A DNA stretch of 64,000 bases, from contig JAQSEB010000086.1 in the NCBI GenBank assembly GCA_030063045.1, positions 1,634,501 to 1,698,500 on the forward strand. The letters are read 5' to 3'. The stretch is from Pratylenchus scribneri. Its lineage: Eukaryota > Nematoda > Chromadorea > Rhabditida > Pratylenchidae. The notes under the pieces are model-generated. The model had not been told where the DNA came from, did no database searches, and worked only from the letters and a program-made list of their open reading frames with translations. The position numbers and the translations under genes are program-made. Position 1 is the first letter of the stretch. The number at the start of each line of letters is the position of its first letter. This document shows, piece after piece, positions 18,101-29,650 of the stretch.

Positions 18101-21100
18101 CGAGCTCTATCGAATGGTATATCATTTGTATGATTTTGAGCTTGGACCGTATAAACGTATTTTTCCTATTTAAATTTGTTATGATTATTTCAAAAATTAA
18201 TCCGATATAGTTTTTTGCAATTATTTTAAATTATTGGCTTACAATATATTGGAGGCAATGCCCAGCAGTTAGCAGATAATTTGGATGAATTATAGTGCCA
18301 CTACATTCCATACTAAATGTTGCTATTTCCACACCCTGTTCATTTATTTCTATAGAATTCATTTCAATTGCTATCATCCATGGCCATTTTGTTGTATCTA
18401 TAACACTTTGTCCACCCGATATCAATGCTTCTCGATGATGTTTCTATATTTTTTATTTAAGTTAAATTTAAAGATTCGAAAAAATTTTTATAAATATGCA
18501 ATAAAATTTACATGAATTTGAAAAAAATTTTGTGTTAATAATAAATAGAGAAAATCAAAATTAACTAAAAACACAAAAAATCAGAAATAACTAAAAACAC
18601 AAAAAATCAAAATTAACTAAAAACACAAAAAATCAGAAATAACTAAAAATACAAAAAATCAGAATTAGCTAAAAATAGGTAAATACACAAATAATCAGAA
18701 TTAGCTAAAAACACGAGAAAACAGAATTAGCTAAAAACACAAAAAATCAGAATTATCTAAAACAAAAAAAATCAGAATTATTTAAAAATACAAAAAAAAT
18801 CAGAATTAACTAAAAATACAAAAAATCAGAATTAGCTAAAAACACAAAAAACAGAATTAGGTAAATGACGCGAACAGCCCAATTGAATTGTTCGTCCGCG
18901 CAACGCTACCACGCCAGAGTATCGAGTCCCCAGCGCAGGCACAAATCGGAATAATTATTGCCCCAAATGAAGACACCAAAATTAGTAAAAATACTTTTAT
19001 TTTGAGACCTCAAACTTGGGTAATTAAACCCCAAAACCCAACCCAAATATACAAATATGAATATGAGGAAATTCCAGCCATTTGGCCGGAAAAATATTCC
19101 AATATGAAGAGAATGATGGCCTTGAACATCGGCGGCCAATCATTCATAAATGATAAGAATATGTGGTCGGGAATTGGAAGCCGCCTCCGTCCCGATTTAT
19201 GTGTAAAATATGAGAAGGTTTTAGATGGGAACGGAGGCGGCAGCAGCAATTAAAGGGAATGGAAAAACATGGGAAAATGTTCGAGGGCAATTGGAGGATA
19301 ATGGATATGGAGGGGAAATGAGAGGGAAGGAGGGGGGAGGTGATCAAAGTTCATCTCGAGAATTGGCCTATTCCCTTCCTTCCTTCATCCCGGGTCGCTT
19401 TGTGCCAAAATCCCCAATTTAGGATGGCCAATTCGCGACATAAAAACACAAAAAATCAGAATTATTAAAAAACAAAAATTAGAATTAGCTAAAAACACGA
19501 GAAAACAGAATTAGCTAAAAACACAAAAAATCAGAATTAGCTAAAAACACAAAAAAAAATTAGAATTAGCTAAAAACACGAGAAAACAGAATTAGCTAAA
19601 AACACAAAAAATCAGAATTAGTTAAAAAAACACAAAAAAAAATTAGAATTAGCTAAAAGCACGAGAAAACAGAATTAGCTAAAAACACAAAAAATCAGAA
19701 TTAGCTAAAAACACAAAAAATCAGAATTTGCTAAAAACACAAAAAATCAGAATTATCTAAAACAAAAAAAATCAGAATTAGTTAAAAATACAAAAAAAAT
19801 CAGAATTAACTAAAAATACAAAAAATCAGAATTAGCTAAAAACACAAAAAATCAGAATTTGCTAAAAACACAAAAAATCAAAATTAGCTAAAAACACAAA
19901 AAATCAGAATTAGCTAAAAACACAAAAAATCAGAATTAGCTAAAAAAACAAAAAATCAGAATTAGCTAAAAACACAAAAAATTAGAATTTGCTAAAAACA
20001 CAAAAAATCAAAATTAGCTAAAAAAACAAAAAATCAGAATTAGCTAAAAACACAAAAAATCAGAATTAGTTAAAAACACAAAAAATCAGAATTATCTAAA
20101 ACAAAAAAAATCAGAATTAGTTAAAAATACAAAAAAAATCAGAATTAACTAAAAATACAAAAAATCAGAATTAGCTAAAAACACAAAAAATCAGAATTTG
20201 CTAAAAACACAAAAAATCAAAATTAGCTAAAAAAACAAAAAATCAGAATTAGTTAAAAAAATAAAAAATCACAGAGTTATCCGAATTTTTTTAATTGCTC
20301 TATTTTTATTAAATATTTTTCAATTTTATTTCAATAAATTACCTTTAACTGCATTGATTTTTTACATCTTTTTCCACATTGTACTAAAAGAATATTAAAA
20401 TTTAAAGAATATATAATAAAAATAATTACCATCATTTGGTATATCAAATTCGCAAGACACATCTTTTTGAACTGTACTACTTTCAATAGTAATACCAATG
20501 CATTCAATCAAAATTGTTTGATTCGTTGAAATAGTTTTTGATACACATTCTTCTGGGTGATGAATTCGAATATGACCAATTGTAGAATTTTCCTCATTAT
20601 GATAATTTCCTTTTTGAACATTTTTGATCAAACCAAGATCCAACAAAAGATGCCATGGATGCTGAATTTGGAGTTTAGAATAATTACAATAAATTAATAT
20701 TATGATAAATTAAAAAATTTTTACCAAATCTTTTTGGAGCATTTTATTTCCATTGTAAAACCAAAAATTTTGTTGTTCTTTATCGCCATCAACACCAAAC
20801 TCAAATGAATATTTATTATCATTTTTTGCCAAAATTAATTCTTCCATTTTCTTATCATCATCAATTCGATAAAAAATTCGAACATTATTTATTTCGAATT
20901 GAATGCGAAAAACACTTATTGTCGATGGAAGATGTGCAATATTTCTACTTTGAATGTAAATGTTACAGCGAATATTGGAAATTGGCTAATTCCATGGAAT
21001 TATACAAGTGCTTTGCTTGGTTAATTTTAGAAATCGCAGTTTCTAAAAACATACAAGCTAGAAAATAGGCTCATTCTACTCGGAATAGTCGATATACTAT

Positions 21101-22016
21101 ATAAAATTTCAATTCCAAATCATTTTGATTTTATATTAAAATGTTGAATCCTTGTTTAAACCAAATAGGTTTTAGTTTACTAATTTGTGCCAAAAAATTT
21201 ATACTTGTCTAGAATTGAAATTTCATAGAGTAAATCGAATATGCCGAGTCGATTCAGTCTTATTTTCGAATCTATACGATGTCTAGAAACAGAAATTTTC
21301 AAAATAAACCTGTAAAGCACTGTTATAATTTTGAAATTAGCCAATTTCCAATATTATCCGTGGTATGAATAATTAATTATTTATTTTTTTTTCAATTTGA
21401 CCTGCTGATTTCTTCTGCAACGGATGAAAAAGAAATGCGCAATTCCAAATTATCATGTTCATCCAGGCAAAAATTAATTTTAAAACCATGCCAATTTTCC
21501 TCACAACGATTCCAAATTTCTTTGTTATTATTATTCATAATCTTAATACAAATATATATAATTTATTTTATTCAATCTATTTTATGAAATACTTTGAATT
21601 GAGGCTTCAAATATTTGCCGGAACTCTCATAACAGAACAAAAATCTGAAAAGGATATAAAATTAGTTTATTTATATGGATAATTCTGATATTACTTAAGG
21701 CAATTATTATTTTTTGCTTCATCTGCTGTATTGGCCAAAAGCAATTCCATGAATTTAGAAAATCGAAAATCCACATTGAAGAATATAAATGATCCATTAC
21801 CGCCTGCTGCGAAACATTGCCCACCAACAAATGGCATTTCCGTTGTGGCACTGTTAAAAATTCGTAAAAAATTTGTTTTTAATTTTTTATTATTTAAAGA
21901 ATTTATTAATAAATTTTTATCAGTGGAACAAACGGGTCAACAGCAAATTGATTAAAGGTCCCATGGCAAAATATCATAACCAAAATGGCCGCCAGAAAAA
22001 TATTATTTGACGACAT
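15192..22016 (-). CDS. Secreted S1 (chymotrypsin-fold) serine protease with long N-terminal region
   Basis: Exons on the minus strand, joined by matching phases: 21850-21695, 21644-21625, 21519-21402, 20947-20725, 20661-20430, 20383-20343, 18443-18243, 16085-15903, 15861-15753, 15711-15325, 15277-15192. A leader exon starts with ATG at 22016 (SSNNIFLAAILVMIFCHG, a signal peptide), but its junction to the next exon does not fit in phase, so the 5' end is tentative. The protease part shows TAGHC (catalytic His), MDIGLI (Asp), AGWGLT, GDSGSP (Ser) and a final CEWI helix. The region before it (about 250 residues, ending CGKRCKKS) is unknown. The activation site reads REAL|ISGG rather than R|IVGG. 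The residues before the Ser (FFPYKGDSG) lack Asp189 and Cys191, so trypsin-like specificity is unlikely. A role in digestion or secretion is inferred. Confidence 0.82.
16472..17676. mobile_element. hAT-like MITE nested in the foldback element
   Basis: Near-perfect terminal inverted repeats begin TAGAGTTGCACCCCCGGGGA. Flanking 8-mers TTTGGAAC and GTTGGAAC differ at one base, and removing the insert plus one copy restores the sequence seen in the 62-kb copy. TAGAG fits the YARNG start and the 8-bp duplication fits the nTnnnnAn preference known for hAT elements. Subterminal regions are packed with CCCCGGGG and CGGGGATCCCCG motifs. No transposase frame. Confidence 0.85.
17741..17779. repeat. Core hairpin of foldback family A, copy 1
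   Basis: A 14-bp stem (17741-17754 with 17766-17779, one wobble) around an 11-nt loop GAGCGAAGCGA. The stem sequence differs from copy 2 (62764-62802), but pairing is kept on both sides. Confidence 0.8.
18244..18443 (-). other. Exon with catalytic His of the S1 protease
   Basis: This exon carries the ISGGQ mature start and the TAGHC motif. It is listed separately because long repeats on both sides isolate it from the other exons. Confidence 0.8.
18545..20275. repeat. 26-bp minisatellite, intronic, interrupted by unique DNA
   Basis: Dozens of copies of an A-rich unit recognisable as CAGAATTAGCTAAAAACAC followed by an A run occupy 18545-18867 and 19441-20275. Units vary slightly (TTAACT, TTATCT, ACGAGAAAAC forms), and higher-order blocks of several units repeat. 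It lies in the intron between the exons at 20343 and 18443. There are no unique spacers, so it is not CRISPR-like. Confidence 0.95.
18868..19440. other. Unique 570-bp segment embedded in the minisatellite
   Basis: G+C-richer sequence that interrupts the 26-bp array. Weakly similar ends contain GACGCGAAC (left) and TCGCGA (right). It holds a 121-codon plus-strand frame and shorter minus-strand frames, none recognisable. It may be an inserted fragment around which the array expanded. Confidence 0.5.
20971..21357. mobile_element. MITE of about 390 bp in a protease intron
   Basis: Inverted ends start AATATTGGAAATTGGCTAAT on both sides, and imperfect pairing continues for over 100 bp, including GTTTCTA and GTCGATA blocks. 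No coding capacity. It lies inside the intron 20948-21401. Confidence 0.8.
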
Positions 22017-25000
22017 TTTTAAAGGAATAAATAAAAAAATAAAATTATATTTGAAAAATATTATTTTTATGATATTATTGGTGAATAAATGTGAGTGAAA
22101 ATTTATTAAATTAATAATATTTATTAATAAAACTAATGAATCATCCGCTGAAATTATTAAATTCATTGATGAAGAATGACGAATTTTACAAAAATAAATT
22201 AACCAAAAATGAATCAATTCTTTTAGATTTTAAAATTTAATGTTAAATTTATGTTTTTATATTGGTCACAAAGGAGAAAAATTTAATTTTTTAAGTATTT
22301 TATACGGATAAAGTAAATTAATTTAGAATCATTATTTTTGGTCTATTTTAATTAATTTTCGATTTTTTTTTCGATATTTAATATTGAGAAAAGTTCGATC
22401 GATATATCGATACTTATCTATACGATATACAGGAAAATATCACGATATATCGTATCCGTCCGATCTCTAATTATAATAAATATGAAAAAATGAAAATAAA
22501 TAGGAATGCAACCCATAAAAATTGGGAAATTTTTTGTATAAATAAAATGATATAAATTAAAGAGGTAAAACGATATTCGAAATGAGATGGCAATCCATTG
22601 TTGAATCCATTTTCACTGTCAATTTTATTGCAAATTTTAATATTTTTTTTAATTCATTTTTTATATTATTGCACTTGACTGGTAAAAATTATTTTATCTT
22701 AAAAGAATTAAGATGCCTCTTTATTAACATTTAAATTAAAATAATTTATGAGTTTAAAAATATAGAAAAAAATATAAAAATTTTTTCACTATTTAAGTTA
22801 AAAATTTAACGAACTCTAATAAAATAATAAAAAATTTATTATTTTTATCTAAATTAATCTTTTAGAGAATTTTTATTATATAAAAATGATGAATAAATGC
22901 TTAAATAAAATTTATAAATAGCTAAAGTTAAATAAAAATAACATATTTTTTCAACCCCATAAATATTTTAGTGATCAATTTTAATAAATTTCTTTTTAAA
23001 TTTTGTATTTTTAAAAAGCAATAAAATCTTCAAATTCAAAGTCATGGGGCATTCTAAAATATTATTAAACTAAAAATTTAAAATTAAAAAACTAAGGTAA
23101 TCAATTTTTTAACAATGGTAATGAGCCCAAAAGGAACACTCGCTTTTTAATACTCAATATTTTTCCATTAATAATTTTTTATTTAAATGGTCAGAAATTA
23201 AAATTTTTGTATTTTTAAAATTTTTTTATCCTTTTAAGCCAATTTTACAAATCAGAAATCAATTTGAATGGATTTCCTCCTCTTATAATCCTCTTTTCTC
23301 GGACAATGTCAACCTAAGCTTGTCAGTCTCAAATTGGACCAGTCCAACCGAAGCCAATATGAAGTTAATGAATATCAAGGCATCTATAAAAATTTTATTT
23401 TTGTCATTTCATAATTTTAAAATTACAATTTATTTTGGTCTCGGAATCCGTTTGTATTTAATTATTAGCAAGAAAGGACGGTGTATATTTAATAATTTTT
23501 ATATTAAAAAATTTATGTGTTGCATCTCATTAATTAATAAAATTATTTTTTATTAAAATGCAAAAAATTTTTGTTGAAATTTCATTCACTATCAGTGAAT
23601 TATTGCCAAAAAATGTAATAGCGCAAAATTTTTCATGGAACAATAAATAAAAATTTTTGAATTTGATTCTGAAAAAATGGCTTTTTAAAATTTTACATTT
23701 TTTCGTTTCGTTTCCTTCACGAAATTTACAATTTTTTTCATTTTCTTTTCACCTTTACGAAAAAAATTTTTTAAATTTTTCGTTTACGAAAATTTTTTTA
23801 AGTTTAGTCTAGCCCTGAATCTGGCTGAATGGGTGGCCAATTCCATAATGGTAAATCCATGACAAAATAGGTTAATTTTGTTTAAAATATTTTTTTTAAT
23901 TTGATCCCCAGGTCTTCTCGAAATTTTTATAAAATATTATTTAACGTAATTTATTCAAGTTAATCAATAAAATTTCTATGGGATTATAAAAAAGTATTAT
24001 TTTAATTTAAAAACGGGTTTTAAAATGTCACATAAAAATTTTGAGTCTATTCGACACTTTTCAAGTTTCGACCCTATGGGACCTCTTTACTTTTTCAATT
24101 TTAAATTTCACATAACAATATTTAATCAATATGGTCAGCCAGAAGCGGACTAAGAATGAGTTTAAGAGAAATTGATTGATAATAGAAATTTATTCAAATG
24201 AATTTTTGGTTTGATAAAATTGATCTAAAAAAATGTAAAGATATAGATTTTATTTACCAGTTATGATTTATAAAATGCAGAATCAGCAATTAATGCCCTA
24301 TTGAATATTTGGTTTACATATCATAAATTTATTGAATGAACAGATTGATAATAAAAATGATTAATTTAGATTTTCAAAATTTTCATCCATGACTTCAAAC
24401 AAAAAATGAAATTTGAATAAAATTTATATAATTTAGTCTTAATTTTTCATTATGTAATATTATTATAATAATATTTTTATTTTTTCATTTCGACTAAATG
24501 CCTTATTGAATGGTTGGTCTGCATTCCATAAATTTAATGGATGAACGGATTAAAACAAAAAAATTATCACTGATTCTACTTTTATTCCAAATTCCATCCG
24601 TTTATTTAATGGAAAATAAATAAATTAATTAAATTTTTATTTCTTATATTTAAATTTTATTTTTAAGATTGTCAAATTTATGCAGATTGCGAGATTTTTT
24701 AAAAATGATCATTTTGGGAATAAAATTTTATTAAATCATTTTATACTACCAATTTTTTGATTAACTAATTTTTATAAACTTCGTAATGTTTTTTCATGCA
24801 AATCCACCTTTTCATTTATACCCGACAATATTTTGCTTCACATTTCACAATGATTTTGGGCATTTCGCTGGCAACATTAATAAATTTTGGTTAGCTAACT
24901 TTCATTAAACGTGCTGAATGCAGACATAATCATGAAGAATATTTTTGAGAATTTTTAGAATTTTTTAATTTAGTAATTTTGAACATTCTTTCGATCTATT

Positions 25001-25780
25001 GTTTTTAAAACAAAAAAATTTATAAGGAAATTAATTAAAATGAGCAGCAAAAATATTTATGGATTTGCATAAAAAGCGTTTTTTTATTTAAAAAAAAACA
25101 TAAAATAAAAAAAAAATATTATAGAAATCCAATTTAAGAGTAAAATTTATCTGAATCTAAAAATTTTTGGTCATAAAATTTGATTAAAAATTATAACTTT
25201 AATTATTTTTAAATCAAAAAAAAGTAAATTTTAAAAGTGTTCAAAATTATTTCATGAAAAAAATTAAAAATTGAAATGAAAACATCCAATTGATGGTTTT
25301 CTTTTTATATTCTTTTCTTATTTTTGAGCAATAATTTTTTAAAATTATACCACAGTTTTCTGAACTCATAAAAATTAATCTGACAAAGATATTTAAATAA
25401 AATCATTTTTTATATAAAATTATAAAATAATTTGGAGGGTATATATTTTATGTTTTGATTTATTAAATTTCATTTTTTGCTCAGTTTTCATGTGAAAAAT
25501 TTGGATCATGAAGAATTTTTTAGAATTTAATTTTATTTTTTTTGATTTAATATTTTTGAACGCGCCTTTCGTTTATTTTTTTAAGCAAAAACTAAATTTA
25601 TAAGGAAATTTATTGAAATTAATCATTAAAATATTTATGGGTTTGCAAAAATGCGTTTTTTAAAAGAACATAAAATCAAACAAAATATTATAAAAATCGA
25701 ATTTAACAGTAAATTTATCTAAGTTCCTTCCGAACTCGAATCTCTAAAAAATTATTTACAGTATAATCTAGTAGCACAAC
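22017..25780. other. AT-rich intergenic DNA
   Basis: No gene recognised. A CGATATATCG-rich palindromic patch lies at about 22380-22465, and scattered TTTATGGATTTGCA-type motifs occur (for example about 25055). Confidence 0.6.
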
Positions 25781-25844
25781 TGTTGCAATATTTAAATTCT
25801 CCCCTATTTCATTCACCATTCGCCACCCTTCTACTATTTACTCA

Positions 25845-25945
25845 TATATCCGATGCCGGCAACAATTTTGATTCCGATTCCGAAAAAAATTCAAATTCCG
25901 ATTCCGAGGACAATTCCGATTCCGATTTTTTTGAGTTCCGGTTCC
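25845..25945. repeat. ATTCCG hexamer-like microsatellite
   Basis: Repeated GATTCCGATTCCGA units inside AT-rich DNA. A short open frame over it is a by-product. Confidence 0.75.
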
Positions 25946-28254
25946 ATCCCTGCTCACAACATAGAAAAATCCACTATCCAGACAAATTTCTGTATTTCAT
26001 TATATAGGAAAAAAAATATTTTTAAGTAAGACTTCACATAAAATAAATAAATTTATGTGTTGCAAAAGTTGATTAAAATAGATAAAACTCTGATATGCCC
26101 ACCAGAGCAATAAAAGAAATAGAAATTTTCAAGGGCAATCATTAAGCAAATTATTTTTTAAATTTATAAATTTTAGAAAGACTAATAAATTTTTATCTTT
26201 TTAAATAAATTTATTTCTAGTCATCAAATTGTACAATTATTAAAATTGTCATTTTAATATTTGAATTACAAAATTCAATATTTGCTCTGTTATATCAAAA
26301 TCAAAATTTCATCAACTATATTTATGGGATGTAAACCAAACATTCAAAAGGTAAATAGTAGCTGGCTTCGAAATTTTCAGCATCGTAAATAAAAATCGTG
26401 ATACTTTATTCTCTTAGATCAAATCCAGATCGGACAATGAAATTATTGAAATTTTAATCTTTATGGAAATGAAATCATTAGCATTTTCCTTTTATATAAT
26501 ATGTATAAAGATGCTTTCGACATTTTCATATTTCAAAATTCAGCGGCTTTTCTAGGGATTTTTAGATTTTGGGACTTGCACATCTTAGGGGCAACTTTTC
26601 ATCGCGCATCCCAGAAAATTGTCATTTTTCAAAATGGGTTCAGGAATGTTTTAAAATAAAAATAATTTTGAATTTATTATATATTATTTTTCAACAAAAT
26701 TGATTTTAATAATAAAAAGTATTAAAATAAAATCGATTTATTGGATTAATTTATAATAAAAAGATCAAATTATTATTTTTTATTTAATTCCACCTAGGGG
26801 TGAGCACGGCTCGGTCGAAATAAATTTTTAAAAAATTCCTTTCAAAAATTCTCCAAAAATTAATAAATTTTTTTAAAAAAATTTTCAGCTAGCTATAAAT
26901 TGTTTAAAAAATTTACTGAATTTTTAATCCATATATATAATTACAAATGGAAAAATTTAAACAACGTATTTGCCATTTTACTGTCTTAAAAATATAATTA
27001 ATTAATTCATTTATCATTTTCCATGATTACAAATGAGAGCGATTTTTTTAACTGATTTAGATTTATTTTTCAAATTTCATTTTTTTTGTTTGTGTTAGTC
27101 TAGTTTAATATTGAAAAATTCTGATTATTATTTTTAAATATTGATCTCTAGTCATAAATAAATTTATGTGATGCAAATTTAACTCTCCATAGAATCTCAA
27201 AGTTTTGATGAACAAAAATAATTTAAGAGAAAATTTATTAAAATTAATTAGTAAAATATTTATGGAGTTGCGTTATTTTTTATATAAAAGAGCAATAAAA
27301 CCACATAAAATATTATAATAAATTGAATTTAATACGAAAATTTTGTTTATGATCAAATCAATTTTTGGACTTTATTTGAATCGAATTTAAAATAAACTTG
27401 TTGCAATTTTAATTTGAAATTTTTTATAATTTATTAAAAAATGTAACTCATAAATTTTTAATGTAAAATTTATTAAATAATACAATTTTTTTCTCAAATA
27501 ATTAAAAGCGACAATCATTGACATCAAAATATGATGAAATTATGGGATGTATATTTTCAAATTATATAAAATATTTTAAAATTTGATGTAACAATAGCCA
27601 ATGTCCGATTTTCAGGATTGAACATTAATGTGTTAATATCATTTGTTGGGAACAAAATTAAAAGAAGCTTGATGGTATTGGAGAAAACATATTTATTAAC
27701 TAGCAAAATTTTGATATTGACTGCATAAATTAAATTTTTTCTTTTAATAAATTTTGAGTAAATAAATTCATATAGAATTTTTTTATAAAATATAATTCTC
27801 AAATTTTTAAATTTGATTCTACAATGTTTTTTTTAATGGCATATTCACTTTTGTACTAGAAATATATTTCCGCTTTCCATGAATTTCCCATTTTTATCTT
27901 TTGACATTTGGCTAGTAACAGCAATGAATTCGTTTAGCCCACATTAATTGGATTTGTACTGCACGGATAAAATATCAATATCCTCCTTAGGAAGGATTTA
28001 ACATTTAAATATGAGTTTTTATTTTATTTTTTATTATAATATATTTTTGGACGTATGGGCGTTTCGCTTTTTAAGAAAAACTAGATTTTAAAAGAATTTT
28101 ATTAAAATTTATCAGGAAAATATTTATGGGTTTGCAATTTTTATTTAAAAAAAATAAATTTAAAAAAATTTTTAAATTAATTGAATTTAATACTAAAATT
28201 TATTTAATTATCTAAGAATTTTCGGGCACAATCCCCAAAAAGAATTTTTGAAAT
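25946..28254. other. AT-rich intergenic DNA
   Basis: No gene recognised. Several copies of ATTTATGNGNTGCAAA-type motifs, for example about 26053, 26323, 27164 and 27250. Confidence 0.6.
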
Positions 28255-28490
28255 TTTTTTTTCTATGTCTCGTTGGAATTTGTTGGAACTGCAGAGGAAT
28301 GCAAGAGTGAACTCCGGGAGTGTGCGTAGCCGAAGCGCGGGAACTGGACGAGCTTGTGGCCAGCGAAGCGAGCCAAGCGCTCGTCTGGTCGCGCGGAGGC
28401 AGAGCACACGAAGGAGTCCACTCTGAAATGCCCACCGCAGCAGTTCCTTATTTCCATTGCGCAATTGTAACTTTTTTTTATTTTTGTTTA
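28255..28490. mobile_element. Partial copy of foldback family A (core only)
   Basis: The G+C-rich core matches the inner parts of the 16-kb and 62-kb elements (GTGCGTAGCCGAAGCGCGGG, GGTCGCGCGGAGGC), but the outer inverted repeats are absent. The hairpin at 28347-28385 has lost several pairs. Confidence 0.8.
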
Positions 28491-29524
28491 TGCGAAAGCA
28501 ATAGCAGATTTGCGCTTAGTCGCTGACTTTGCACTTCTCAAAAGAATGAAAATATTTTAAAATAAATTTCAAAATTTCATTCAAAAATTATTCAAAAAAT
28601 ATTTTTCGTAATCTAAATTTTTAACAATTTACTATTTAATAATTTAATGAATTTTTGATCAAATTCTCGAAAAAAAAAGAAGATTAATAAATGAAAACAA
28701 TTGCCCTTCATCTCTTAGGACAATTGAAAAATCATTAATCTATTTGAATGAATTTCTTCATCTATCAATTACTCTTTTATCCTATTTTCATTCCTTAATC
28801 AATAAATATAAACTTGTCAATGGTAAAAAATAAATTTTAAAAATAAATTTATTTAATTCATTTGCCAGAGATCACATCGGGTAAGTACCACTTTGAGAAT
28901 AAATAGAATTTGAAATTAATTGAGCAATTTATTTAATTATTTTTTTTTCAAATTTCATTTTTTTTGTCCCTGTTCTGATAATTCAATTTAGAAGAATGCG
29001 GAATTATTTTTTTTTAAATATTAATTTTTTCATCTGTCTTTGCTCATTTCGCTGTGCTTTTTGCAATATCTTTAAAACTCATAAGATTTTTTAATTAGAG
29101 ATAACATGGGATATGTACCACATTGTAAACTAATGGAATTTAGTATAAAACATTTTATAATTTTTTTATATTAAAATTTCATTTTTTGTCCGTTTCGTGG
29201 ATGGAAAATTTTGAACAATTTAGAATTATTATTATTTTAATATTATTCTGTTCAAAAATAAATTTATGGGATGCAAATTGTACTCTACCGTCTCCATCAA
29301 ATGGGCATAAATTAAAATAAAAAAAACAAAAATAATTTTATTAAAATGAATTAATTTTTATTTTATTATAAGAAGGAAAATTAAGTAGAAATGAATTTTT
29401 TTAATTTTTGTAAGACTCTTCAGGATGCAATTTTAACTATAACTAATTATCATTTTTTATATTAAATTATTTATCAAAAAATTTATGGGATGCAATCAGG
29501 GACGGGCGCCAAAGCCTAAGTCGT
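28491..29524. other. AT-rich intergenic DNA
   Basis: No gene recognised. It contains ATTTATGGGATGCAA motifs near 29265 and 29480. Confidence 0.55.
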
Positions 29525-29650
29525 TGAACGCCAAACGCAAAACGCCAAAATTTCAAAAAAAAAATTTACGCCAAACGCAAAACGCCAAAAAATGGCTAAA
29601 AATAACGCCAAAAACGCCAAACGCAAAATGCCAAACGCCAAAAATGAATT
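29525..29650. repeat. Short minisatellite based on CGCCAAACGCAAAA
   Basis: Seven or so imperfect copies of ACGCCAAACGCAAAACGCC-type units. The frame across it is not a gene. Confidence 0.85.

Larger units (their letters stand above)
16178..18164. mobile_element. Foldback/TIR element (family A, copy 1) filling a protease intron
   Basis: The ends are long inverted repeats: AAAATACGTTTATACGGTCC at the left matches the complement of the right end near 18163, and similarity continues inward for well over 100 bp (GATATACCATTCGA block). Without the nested insert the element is about 775 bp, matching the copy at 62386-63170. A G+C-rich core hairpin lies at 17741-17779. A possible 6-bp duplication (ATTTAA) flanks the ends. 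No transposase frame is present, so it is non-autonomous. Confidence 0.85.

Noticed and set aside
18888..19253. 121-codon frame in the segment inside the minisatellite
   Set aside because: No recognisable domain, no splice or start support; competing frames on the other strand.
18545..20275. CRISPR-like array
   Set aside because: Repeat units are contiguous with no unique spacers, in eukaryotic intronic DNA; it is a minisatellite.
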